From Branchiostoma lanceolatum (Eukaryota > Chordata > Leptocardii > Amphioxiformes > Branchiostomatidae), in NCBI RefSeq assembly GCF_035083965.1, contig NC_089732.1:3735383-3799382 (forward strand): a stretch of 64,000 nucleotides of DNA, in the 5' to 3' direction. Made by a program: the position numbers and the translations under genes. Positions 46,101-60,800 of the stretch are shown one piece after another. Positions within the stretch are counted from its first letter, which is position 1; each line of letters opens with the position of its first letter. The notes under the pieces are model-generated. The model had not been told where the DNA came from. It saw nothing but the letters and a program-made list of their open reading frames with translations, and made no database searches.

Positions 46101-49100
46101 TAATGTACATTCTATCATATCACTAACTGCCGATCGAATAGCAAGTAGATTTGCTGTAAAATCTTTTTCTGTGGCATTATCCCAACTAGTAAAGAAAGAC
46201 TGCATGCAGCTGCAGGACGTTTTAACAACTGCAGATGTGGAAACCAGTACATAATGATAATGATTCCAATTACTATTGTGAAATTGTTTTGAATTTCATA
46301 TTAATACATCCAATCACAATATAACCTTTTTTTAAATGTATGTAATGAAAAATCGATGTCAGAACATTAAAAGATGATAAAACCTATAATGTAATATTGC
46401 AGGGTATAGATAAATCTAAATACATCACCAAAAGGAAATGTAGTTACATGTACCCAAATATCTTGTCTATCTGGAGCTACTGTATGTGCCCACATGTATG
46501 ACGGACCTGTATGTATCCCACATGTATTACTTGAACTATATGTGTCCCACATGTATTATCAGAACTGTATGTGTCCCACATGTATTATCAGAACTGTATG
46601 TGTCCCACATGTATTACGTGAACTGTATGTGTCCCACGTGTATTACGTGAACTGTATGTGTCCCACATGTATTGCGTGAACTGTATGTGTCCTGCATGTA
46701 TTACGTGAACTTTATGTGTCCCACATGTATCACCTGAACTGTATGTGCCCTACATGTCTTACGCGAACTGTATGTGTCCCATATGTATTATCTGAACTGT
46801 ATGTGTCCCACATGTATTACCTGAACTGCATCCAGCAGTCCGTCCAGCTGGGCAAAGTTCTTGTTGCACCTGTCAGAGAAAGGAAAACAACTGTTAGGAC
46901 ACGATATCGATGCTAATGCGTATGTATGGCTTTTCAAACGTTTAAAGTTTAAGGTTCACAACGGGCGTAGCCTAATTTCTTTACATCCACGAGTAGCTAT
47001 AGGTATCTACTAGATTGAAGTGGTTTTGAGTGGTGTGACATGGGCTTTGGATTTCATCGGCTTGTTTGCGGTCGTGTACATGCAACTTTCGCAAAACCAA
47101 CATTTTCTCAATTCTTTCTTTTCTTCCATTCCTAATTCCTCCCTGGGAGAACGAGTTTGTTTATCCATTTATTTATTCGTCCATTCATCAATTATTTCAC
47201 ATGTTACATAATGACATGCCTGTCGGTGTTGCAGCATCTCAAGCACGTGCCAGTTTTGATTATTCCGTCACAGTCGTCACTTATTTCCTCGTCACAGGTG
47301 TCGTCGTCATCCGACCAGCAGCCCCGCTCGATGGCATAGGCGACCTGAACAAAGGTCTTGATCTTTGTCTGTAATAAAGATCGGTGAGAAGTGAGAAGAA
47401 GACTGAGTAAAGAGTGAGGGAGGGAATGAGGGAGGGAATGAGGGAGGGAATGAGGGGGGAATGAGGGAGGGAATGAGGGAGGGAATGAGGAAAATGAGGG
47501 AGGGAATGAGGGAGGGAATGAGGGAGGGAACGAGGGAGGGAACGAGGGAGGGAATGAGGGAGGGAATGAGGGAGGGAATGAGGGAGGGAATGAGGGAGGG
47601 AATGAGGGAGGGAATGAGGGAGGGAATAATGGAGGGAATGATAGAGGGAATGAAGGAGGGAATGATGGAGGGAATGAGGGAGGGAATGAGGGAGGGAGGG
47701 AATGAGGGAGGGAATGAGGGAGGGAATGATGGAGGGAATGAGGGAGGGAATGAGGGAGGGAATGATGGAGGGAATGAGGGAGGGAATGAGGGAGGGAATT
47801 CAGGAGGGAGGGAAGGAGGGAGGGAAGGAGGGAGGGAAGGAGGGAGGGAAGGAGGGAGGGAATGGGGGAGGGAATGAGGGAGGGAATGAGGGAGGGAATA
47901 ATGGAGGGAATGATAGAGGGAGGGAATGAGGGAGGGAATGAGGGAGGGAATGATGGAGGGAATAATGGAGGGAATGAGGGAGGGAATGAGGGAGGGAATT
48001 CAGGAGGGAGGGAAGGAGGGAGGGAAGGAGGGAGGGAAGGAGGGAGGGAAGGAGGGAGGGAATGGGGGAGGGAATGAGGGAGGGAATGAGGGAGGGAATG
48101 AGGGAGGGAATGAGGGAGGGAATGAGGGAGGGAAGAAGGGAGGGAAGGAGGGAGGGAGGGAATGAGGGAGGGAATAAGGGAGGGAGGGAAGGAGGGAAGG
48201 AGGGAGGGAGGGAATGAATGAGGGAGGGAAAGAGGGAGGGAATGAGGGAGGGAATGAGGGAGGGAAGGAGGGAGGGAATGAGGGATGGAATGAGGGAGGG
48301 AATGAGGGAGGGAATGAGGGAGGGAATGAGGGAGGGAGGGAGGGAGGGAAGGAGGGAGGGAAAGAGGGAGGGAATGAGGGAGGGAATGAGGGAGGGAAGG
48401 AGGGAGGGAATGAGGGATGGAATGAGGGAGGGAATGAGGGAGGGAATGAGGGAGGGAATGAGGGAGGTAATGAGGGAGGAAGTGAACTAGCTTGTTCTAC
48501 ATGTCCAGGGTATACTTACGTAACATCTAGCCGCAGCCGTACATGTGACGGTCTGCACAGACGTGTTGGCGTCGTTAGCCTTTCTGAGACAGTCGTTGTT
48601 CCCACTTATTGTGCCCACGGCAGAGTCGAACGCACCCTGTTCACACTGGAAGCAATTGATAGTCTGGCTTGCTGCGTCTGCAGAGGATAACAGACAACGT
48701 CAGAGAACATTTCGGTGAGGTACAACGACTCTCTCAATCGTACCTGCACCGCTATCAACTTTTCCCTGAGGTTAACAAAAGTTAATGGTTCCCTTGAATC
48801 TATATGTTATTGTCATTATATCAGGTGGTAATCGATAAACAGTATAGCCACCAATTTAGAAATACATGGTAATTTAAACGCACGAATGTTAGATATTACT
48901 CCCTTTTAAAGTCATGTAGCTATTCTGGTGTGACGAGTTAAGGGTCTTTTAGTAGATAAAGTCAACCGTATACGTAACAAGAGCGACATATCCAAGTGTT
49001 GTACAAGCGAGACATTTTGAACGATTTATGTCCATTACAAAACATAAACTTTTAAAGGAAAACTTTATAGTTTTACCACATCGTTTGCTTTGTTAAATAT

Positions 49101-50193
49101 TAATCTACAAAGCAATATTTTGCAATCGTTCAACATTTTCTATGTTGGGCCCACAGAAGAAACTGTACATGCCGTGCCTTCCTGTTTAGCAGGTACAGAT
49201 GTCCGACCATGCACGCGCCCGACGCCCGCCCGTCGCCCGCCCGTCGCCCGCCCGTCGCCCGCCCGTCGCCCGCCCGTCGCCCGGCCAATCTCAGAGCGGT
49301 CTGAATGCCATACGGCGGCCGTATGGCAAAAATGCCTATAAATTATTTCTAGGCGTTGCCGGCCTGAGAATCCAGCCCGCCGTGAAATCACACGCACAGT
49401 ACATGAGTCATCACACCGACGCGGTTCAACCGGTACCGGCCTTCTTTGTGATACGTATACTGATCTAAAGGCGTCCATTCTAACAGAAATGTTGTTGTTG
49501 TTGTCAGATTTTTACATGCATGATGTGTATGCTTTTGACGCAGTTAAGACGCCCTTTCCATTGGATGGCACCGTGGAGAGAGCAAAATTGTATTTTTATG
49601 ACCTGTGACTTTCAATTGAATATGACCAATGATGTAAAAGTATGATTTGAAATGCAACAAATTAAACACGTCGCACAACTCACACAATACTCGTCTTTAT
49701 CATGAAATTCGCTTGAACTGTACTAGGCCATGTTGATTTGATTCTATGGATTTTCAACGATACTGTAAATCGTACAAAGCAGCTACAAAATGATCAAATA
49801 TATGCTGTAAATTGCAAAAACAAAATATTGGAAAACGATACTAATGTCGTGGAATGCTACAATCAATTACAAAGTCAAAGAATAAGATATGAGGAAACGA
49901 AAATGAAGAATCTGTTATTTGGTTTACCATACTCTGGTTGTTAGTCGTTTGTCCAGCATTCCTGGCCATGTAGATTTCATAATGAAAGCAACTTTTCTTT
50001 TTACCAAACTCCTTTTTATTCGCACGCTCGCATCAGTTTTTGGGTTCCCAGAGGATGTCATCCATATAATCAAATCAACATGGCCTAATTAGAGTTTAAG
50101 TCAGTGGTCGTCGTCTCAGTGGAAAGTGATGAAACATTCGGAAAACTCACATGCAGCGAGGCTCAGAAACACGGCGACTACCAGTAGCTTCAT
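43113..50193 (-). CDS. Ly6/uPAR-DOMON chimeric GPI-anchored protein, gene B
   Basis: Eight exons (50151-50193, 48520-48677, 47220-47368, 46821-46869, 45413-45589, 44424-44537, 43748-43910, 43113-43258) sum to 999 bases with matching phases, giving 332 residues. Residues 1-18 are a signal peptide (MKLLVVAVFLSLAA). Residues 20-120 are a 12-cysteine Ly6/uPAR-like domain (INCFQC to DRCN) nearly identical to gene A. Residues 134-300 form a DOMON domain: GCGSTKGCFQIPAWCAPPSC, then VLFEISGRSDGYVAVGVSHD, GLDDIYEC, STGKSMPE, EFYLLMSKGS and LAYHASNRVVS, closest in pattern to ferric-chelate reductase 1. DOMON domains bind haem or sugars in extracellular redox proteins. The last 17 residues (MSVLALLPVAMAMLL) are a GPI tail as in gene C. 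The exons flanking the DOMON part are phase 0, allowing clean insertion. Intron 3 needs a GC donor, as in gene A. I know of no described Ly6-DOMON protein. Confidence 0.8.
43940..44220. mobile_element. Foldback element in gene B intron 6
   Basis: Ends AACACTCTTTTTTTTACACA + ACCAAGAGATTTATT and the reverse complement AATAAATCTCTTGGTTGTGT + AAAAAGAGTGTT. The centre is palindromic as well (GGTGTCGCTGCTTATAGATGC against GCATCTAAAAGCAGCGACACC). A partial relative with the same right flank (TTCAGTGACTTACCAACCTG) lies at 57598-57757 in gene C intron 1. Confidence 0.75.
44575..44840 (+). mobile_element. tRNA-derived SINE in gene B intron 5
   Basis: The first 60 bases resemble a tRNA: TAGCTCAACTGGTAG fits the A box and CTGGTTCCAATTAG fits a B box 35 bases later, as in a polymerase III promoter. 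An unrelated body follows, ending GATGAATAAAGATTTTATTT, an AT-rich tail. No proper acceptor stem or anticodon arm can be drawn, so it is a SINE and not a tRNA gene. Confidence 0.6.
45740..45985. repeat. Dispersed repeat of invertebrate type in gene B intron 4
   Basis: Contains ATACCAAATATCATCGTAAT, GTTCCTGAGTTATGCTGAC and CATTTTTCATGGAGATAATG, strings I recognise as common in marine-invertebrate interspersed repeats. A weaker relative lies at 54895-55060 in gene C intron 3. Family name uncertain. Confidence 0.5.
46484..46830. repeat. 29-bp minisatellite carrying a splice donor
   Basis: About eleven to twelve units of TGAACTGTATGTGTCCCACA + TGTATTACC. On the gene's strand each unit reads TTCA(G/C) then GTAATACATGTGGG, which is the exon 4 end of gene B and its 5' splice site (boundary between 46821 and 46820). 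The last unit forms the true exon border; several others have C instead of G before GTAATA or lose the GT. The array follows the real donor inside intron 4. Confidence 0.85.
47418..48484. repeat. GGGAATGAGGGA minisatellite in intron 2 of gene B
   Basis: About 1065 bases of the same 12-bp unit as 37378-38252. A higher-order block of about 190 bases (with GGAATTCAGGAGGGAGGGA and a run of GGGAAGGAGGGA) is repeated at about 47790-47880 and 47990-48080, showing recent internal expansion. Confidence 0.95.
49206..49284. repeat. CGCCCGCCCGT minisatellite
   Basis: Six or so 11-bp units, pure G/C apart from the T, in intron 1 of gene B, absent from gene A. The minus strand has regularly spaced GGG runs (GGGCGACGGGCGGGCGACGG) that could form a G-quadruplex. 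A 9-bp-arm hairpin GCCATACGG/CCGTATGGC follows at 49307-49327. Confidence 0.85.
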
Positions 50194-50668
50194 GTTGTCA
50201 GGTGGATGACTTAAAACCGGTGGTTTTCTGTAAAACATTGCAACAGTGCATTAATACATGTAATCAATTAAACTATGACACGAGGACATGTAGATTCACA
50301 CAAAATTATAGAAAATATAATAAAATGTCGCAAAACTCTGCAGAGAACTACCGCAGTGGAAAAAGGAAGGGAGGTAGCCGCCATTGTACGTGTCGCTTCA
50401 TCGGCTGTACAAACATGGCACACCTGTCTGGTACGCTGATAGCGGCGGTTAGAAAACTGTCACACGGAAATGTCTAGCTTGGTGCGTATCATTCATACAT
50501 CATCCAGGAGAAATTTAGAATCGGCTAGAATCGGGTGGTATTGTTAAGCACATGCTCGAGGTTTCAGAAAAATCTTAAAGGTTACTCGACGCCGTTAAGT
50601 TCGGCCTACTCATATCATATTTCAGTTGAAGATGGCGCCTTTGGTCATTAGGAAGCCACACATGTGCA

Positions 50669-50875
<207 letters not shown>

Positions 50876-51180
50876 CATACGCAGCCGTAGGCACAACAGT
50901 TGTGGAATTTTTCGATTATTTTGACGAATGCGTGACTCACATTTCGTTATTCATATGTGCCTCACACATACATCAAAATAATCGAAAAATATTTATAAGA
51001 TATGACTTGCATATTAGCGTAATTCCGTTCATACCCAAAACCATCATGCCTACTGGGACGTATTGTGCGTATGTCGGCGTACATAAAACATACACAAATC
51101 GATTGAGATGCATGGTTACGGGCTGGCTGCAAAAGTGTATTATTTAGCCCCCAAAAAGCCGCGTCAGAGCCTGCAACGGA

Positions 51181-51460
51181 GGCTAATGTAAGATGCGTAT
51201 TGTGCGCTCGGCGGCGTATGGAAAAAATTTCAATGCGCAACTCACACGCAACGGCTATACGCACACGTGTGACAGGGGCTTTAGGGCCCTGTCACACTGG
51301 TGCATATATTCAAGTGCGCATGAGTTCCGCAGTAATATTTGTTTGTTTGTTTGTTTATGTAATTGAGGTTTGCGGGGATCTAAGAAATGACTTACTCGGC
51401 TGCAATCTTAACCTTTACTAAAAACTTGTTAATACGCAACTGATACGGACATGTATACTG
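51181..51460. mobile_element. GGGCCCTGTCACAC-family MITEs, two ends joined
   Basis: One element ends ACACGTGTGACAGGGGCT at 51280 and another begins GGGCCCTGTCACACTGGTGC at 51284, separated by TTA. Same family as 29574-29808. Outer ends are not clear. Confidence 0.5.
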
Positions 51461-52787
51461 TAAATGCAGACATGTTCGCCGTGGTTTTATGTTCTCGGTT
51501 TTTGCGGTGAACTTTCAGCGCGAAATTAAAACCACCGCGAAACTTACACATTTACATAATATATGCTTGGTCATAAACATCTTTATCTACCTTACACATG
51601 TTGCAATATTGTCAGTCCTATCATTTCCCACCTATGAATTCTGGCACTTTTGCATTAACTATGAAAATTAGGTATTTATTTGCATAATTGGTATCTGTTG
51701 ATACCCCACTTGCCATAAACTACATAACACTGCAAATATAGAACATGGCGCCCGAGCGTGACGTAGCGGTTTTCGAACGTTCCGTGAAAACGAAGAATTC
51801 ATTGAACTAGTCTATCTAACTCACATGTGTCACATAGGTATTACTGTATCACAACATACCTGGTCTGAATTCCCACATGAATGCCCTTATTGTTACGTAC
51901 AAATATTAATAATGTACTGAAATACCACGCAAGTAATGAGTCCTGCAAGTATTTCTTTGAATTAGACATTATATCTTACTCTTTCCACCACACATTCATG
52001 GCAGCAAAATCAGAATGCCCTTGAGAGATCTATACTGTCTTTCAGTAAAGTTACATAGCCATAGTGGGCCATTTGCTTGTATAAAAAAATGCGACACCTT
52101 TTCTGGAATGTTGTAAACAGAGCACACTCAGGTAGGCCACACCTTGATTGAAATATGTCCAAAAACGTCAGTCTCAAAACTTGCCCACACTCACCCCAAG
52201 TGCATTCCTAAGTACTTTCACTTTTACCTTCACATATCTCACCTTAAGGTAAAACGTCATACTGGAATAATATGTCAGAAGCTATACCTTATTTGTGTCC
52301 CAGAAGCTTATGTTTCAATCTTGTAGGCCTCCGTTCACGACCTTTCAAATCTAACCTAAGAGAATGACATGAATAACAAAAGACTGGTGCTGTACCCTTG
52401 CCAAGTAAACCTGACTGGTAGGTTACGAAGAACTGTAAAGCTTCAAATTTTCGCGCCGGTTATATATCAAGGTTTTCGTAGTCAGACTTCTCCATTGTGA
52501 ATTCATGACACCGAACATGCGTTTCCTACCGTACTACAGAATTGTTTTCACCGCGAATTCAAAACACCGCGAAAACCTCCTTTTCCTTCTACCGCGTAAT
52601 AAAACCACCGCGAAATTGAATGAATTTACAGCACTGCAGCTGAGAGTATGACGATAGGGACTAGGGCGAGGCGTCGTCCGCTGTCAACAGCAGGCGTTGG
52701 GGTTGAACCGAACAGGGCCGCACCCAGATCACGGTTCGTTAAACATTGCACGTTGTGTATCATGATTATGGGCCAGCCAATGTTATC

Positions 52788-53195
52788 TTTAAGGAAAGCT
52801 TCACAAAAAAAAAATGAAAATCCTACTATGCTATGCTTAATATATTCCAAAGTCAAATTCTTACTTCAAGTTGTTTCACATAAGTCCGTCATAGTTTGGG
52901 GATTTTCCACCGTTTGCAACTTATAATGTGCTGACGCCTTCTCACCTGATAATTATGATACACTGGACACTAGACGTCATATAATTCAATCATCAGGTGA
53001 AAAATCTAGAACACTGACGTCACATGATTCAATTATCTGGTGAGAAGGCGTCAGCACGGCATAAGTTGCAAATGGTGGAAAATCCAAGAACTATGACGAA
53101 CTTATGTGATACAACTTTAAATAAGAATTTGACTTTGGAATATATAAAGCATAGAGTAGTAGGATTTTTAATTTTTTGTGCTGCTGTCCTTTAAA
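52788..53195. mobile_element. Long foldback element of about 400 bp
   Basis: Two arms of about 170 bp are inverted copies: AATCCTACTATGCTATGCTT, TCAAATTCTTACTTCAAGTTG, GATTTTCCACCGTTTGCAAC and GACGCCTTCTCACC all return in reverse complement with few changes. The ends are TTTAAGGAAAGC and GTCCTTTAAA. No coding capacity. Confidence 0.85.
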
Positions 53196-53582
53196 CACAG
53201 TCTAGAAAAACTGACCACAACTTGTCACAAACACATCACCTCGCTTTCGCAAGAATTATCAGCATAACGCACAGACGATAAGAAGTTTCTTTAACATCTA
53301 TGTTTTCTACGATCTTAAGATACTGTACCCCCCGCCCCATAAACTTGACTTTGACAGATGTACGCGTGTGCTAGGTGTGGTTGTAAATATGTCTGTCTGG
53401 AAGACAAAAGCCTGTTTTCTCGTATTGTTGAATCAAACTCTGTGATAAAAATTACATATTTTGACAACAATCGCAGGAACATTGTTGTGAATGTAGAAGG
53501 AAGAGCTAGTTTTAAATTGACGATTTCTAAATATAATCAATTATTGCTTAATTAATCAAACAACAATAGAGAAGAAAGGAAA

Positions 53583-53772
53583 TTACTGTAAATGCATAAA
53601 TATTCGCACTGGTTTTATGTTCGGCGCCAACTTAAAACCACCGGGAAACTTTTGTCCGCCAATGGCTGTAGTTTTACTATTGTTTTAAACGCAAACTTAA
53701 AACCACCGCGAACACTCCATTTTCTCCCTACCGCGAAATAAAAACCACGCGAACTTAAATGCATTTACAGTA
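53583..53772. mobile_element. MITE, TACTGTAAATGCAT family
   Basis: Ends TTACTGTAAATGCATAAATA and, inverted, TACTGTAAATGCATTTAAGT. The inside repeats AAAACCACCGCGAAC and CTACCGCGAAATAAAAACCA. Fragments of the family are at 51465-51545 and 52525-52635. Confidence 0.75.
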
Positions 53773-54750
53773 TCATCCTTACAATACCAGAAACAATGCA
53801 GTCAGACTTCATTACACAGCGACCCTTCCAGTCCACAGTCAATAATAGTAGCACCGAGAATGTATGGCAATGCTGTATCGTGTTGACATTTATATGGGGA
53901 ACCGCAGAAGCTTACACACAGAGATAAAGACATAATTGACAGACGGACACACATGTGCACACACACACACACGCACAGGTACATGTACCGATACAAACAC
54001 ACGCACACACATGTACATACAAACACACGCGCACACACACACACATACACACACACACACTATATATATATACACACAAACACACACACAGCGACATTTG
54101 AGTAAGGCGATGAACAGAACCACACACACGTTTGGGGGAAGTCAGTAGTAGTCAATGATTTTATTTCGAGTTTTGTAGAATATCATAGTAGAATATTACA
54201 TGTATTTCAAGTACTACATTGTTTAAGTAATAGATATACCAGTATTTGTACACGTCATGCCTTCCGCATGTTCGTTGCTCAACAATCTTCAGACCTCACA
54301 ACGAATACACTTCATCAGACAGTGCAACAGTGCCGTCTAGCGGTACAAAACTATATTACATATCACTGTCGGTGTAATAGAAACGTTGTGCGATCACATA
54401 GCATTATAATTCTCACATAAGTACAGCGCGAAAGAAGAAAAAACATCAGTTGTAACTTACAGGTACCTGATCAGATCATGTTGAAATTAAAAAGACGTAT
54501 AAAATCTTTACATTTAGAACATATTCAGAACTGATTACTTTAAGTTCACTGGTACATTTTTCTTCATAGCGGTATTCAATTGCGGGTTAACATTCTTCCT
54601 GTTATACAATTAGTTTAGTGACTAAGAGCTTAACGTCATCAGTTGATAAATCTCGCTTGTAAAAGAGCGTAAATTCAAAACATCAATACCTAAGATTTAG
54701 AGGCACATTCTACATGCACAGCTGATTCTCAGGTTCGCGCATGCGCATTT

Positions 54751-57888
<3,138 letters not shown>

Positions 57889-60800
57889 GTTGAGTTGGTA
57901 ATTAGGTAGTCTGTCGTCGGTACTTCAGAAAACTGTGCGACAAGGGATAAATCATCGTCAGTTTTAATGTTCCCAGAACAAAACACACGTTACATGGACT
58001 GTGGTACTAAGTGTTAGTTGCCCATGTTTTCTGGACTTGTCGACAGGTTGGTGCGTTAGAAAAAAAATGATTTCCTGTAGATTCCTTCTTCGCATCCTTT
58101 GTAACGTTAATTCCCTTCAGGTACGGTACATATAGGTCAATTCAAGGTACGCCTCAGTACTTTGTCCCAACCATTTTGGGAGAAAATTTGAGCAAGGATT
58201 TGAGGCACACCACACCCACACATCTAAGTTTGTGGAATCTTCACTACAGCACATCATATTTTTAAAAAGTTTAAGTAGAAAGAAATTGTATATTAGGTAA
58301 AACTTCATAATGCAACGAATTTTTTAAAAGTATGCACAAACTGCAAGGATAATTCAAGTATTTCTGTCACTAAAAGTATGTCAAGAGCTGGTAACACTCG
58401 TTGCAAAGCGTCAAACTGGCAACAAGTCAAGATATATTTCGACATGTTATAGGAGATAAAAAAGACTAGTAGAATCTGATTTAAATCAAGGACGCTTAAA
58501 ACCCAATTATATCATTTTTCCCACAACAATTTTCTACATACAAAGCATTGTCTGATTCGTCGCCAGGACAACAGACCAGAGAGCTCTAGTCGGGTGCAAG
58601 TGACCTAATTCTTAATCTTTGCAGGACAAATCATTGAAGGTTAAAATCTATCTTATCACGAATTCTAGACTTGTTCAACTAATGTTTTGTGTGTGAAGAA
58701 ATATGCGAAGACTTAAGAATCAGCCCAGTTTTTGATCAGCCCAGAAACGCAAAGCGAGTAAGACGTGGTTTCCCCATGACTACGAGATTTTGTCTAGAAT
58801 CCGGTTCTTAAAGCGGCTATGAAGACATGGGAAGGATGAAGCAGGTACATACGGCACCGAGTTGTTCCAAGTACAAATCTTTTTCTACGGCTAGTTACGT
58901 CAAATTGTCAAAGTGTATCAGATGTTGGACTTACCTTTCGAACGAACGAACCGTCTCTGCTGCAGGTGAACAGGAAAATGAACCTGCGCACTCAACCTCA
59001 CAAGACAACACCTGCCTCAACCGGCAATTACTCTGGATCATTTGCATACACCTATCAGTGTCACGAAGCAGGGGGATGTCTCATACCCCATACGTAGTCT
59101 ACCCTTGTCTGTATCTGGCTAACAACTTACACAATTCTTTGTATATAGCCAAGTGGTCTTAATTAACTATAGCCGACATTTCGGTGACAAAAAACAGTTG
59201 AATGTAAACAAAGTACTCTCTTATCCAGTGACTAAGCAACCTAACTAAACTATTCCTGAATGTACCTGTATCTGTATAGCCGATATGATTGCCGTTCGGA
59301 CTTTGGCACATGGTAGCACATAGTTATGCTTCTTTTACATAGTACTGTAATCGAATGGCCAAGCCCTGTCACACACACCGCATAAACCTGGCTTATCTAG
59401 CTCTAGGGGTTGTTTAAAGCTATCTATCATTAAGGATGTCCTGACTTCCATTAGTAACAACTACAGTTCCACTCTACGATTAGATCTGTTTGTTTACATA
59501 CATCGATTACTAGTAACAGGCAAACTGCGTAACTAGTGATGGGTTCTTTATAGCTATGGAATTGTGGCTCCCCTCAAATTGGACCGATTGCTTTAAGTTA
59601 ACAACCCAATCGAATGGCTACACAAGTACGACTATGTAACTTGTAAACCAGAACCATAAAGGATTACCCACCTTCTGATTTAGAAGGGAGATCAATCGAC
59701 GACACAACACGTATATGTTATCTGCTGATATGTTTTTTTTTACCGAAATAATCTTTACTTGAGCTTGTATCGCCCTTTTTTTTCTTCCAGACACAGCAGA
59801 TGTGCACATAATGTATATTTTAGTTTTTTTTTACATGATAATTGTGCAGGTGGTATATCATTATCTATGTCTTTGTTTTTCATACGCGGCATGTCAGCAG
59901 TTATTTCATATCATAAGTAACATATACTGCATGGACGTTTCAAACTTGGCATAAAGGTAGAATAGTATCAAACATAAAATGGTTTCGACGTAGATGGCAA
60001 TACCCCGTAGTCCCATGTGTTTTGGAGTACATTGATCGACTACCTCAGAAATAGGTGTCACCTCAGGGGACGTAAAGGTGTGCCACGAAGTCACGCATAG
60101 GTGAGAGGACAAAAGGAAAACCACTTTAGGAACCGGTTTTTAGTCGTTATGACGTCATTGTACAAACGATAATGGCGAATATAGCATAGGTTTTACGAAA
60201 TCTACCCCAGTAAGAGTAAGGCGAATTCACCTGCCATTGCGCTTAATACCATTCACACACACGCACATGTAGATATTAAGGATTTTCGTTTGTTTAAGGC
60301 AAGTTTGAATGCTTCGATCACAAGCTTCACTAACACCGCCTGAAATCATACAGGTATCTCATGAATATGAACATGTACCAATTAAAGGTACAAAGAAATG
60401 AAATGTCGGTGGCATATGTTCCTCTATATCACCTACGCTTGAATCATACTGCAAAACACATACCAAGTGATGTACATATAGATACATGTAATACTAACCC
60501 ATGCGCAACCGCTGATAATCTAATGCTATAGATATAAGGATGGGCAGTAAGAAAGAAGAAGTGAACCGGTTTGGGTCGATTTGCAAGACTGAAAAGATGA
60601 CAGGATTCCAAAGGTTTTAAAAGATTACCGGATTAAAGGCAGTGTGATTATGACAGATCTTGTGCTAATACTATTCACGCAAACAATATACTATACACAT
60701 GGACATCTGTTTATTTTGTACATTGTAAGTTGGTATGTCTCACATTTACTGCAATTGTACATTGTAAGTTAGAATGCCCCACATTTAATGTAACAGTCGT

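Larger units (their letters stand above)
46855..50310. repeat. Duplicated block 2: 5' half of gene B, paralogous to gene A
   Basis: Similar to 36690-39860 through exons 1-3, the start of exon 4, introns 2-3, the minisatellite and the 5' flank. For example CAACTGTTAGGACACGATAT occurs at 46888 and 36722, and TGAGAA(T/C)CCAGCC near 49365 and 38830. Similarity with gene A stops inside exon 4, just after CAGCTGGGCAAAG. Confidence 0.8.

Noticed and set aside
46484-48484. Regular repeat arrays considered as CRISPR
   Set aside because: Direct repeats without unique spacers, in a eukaryotic intron; they are minisatellites.
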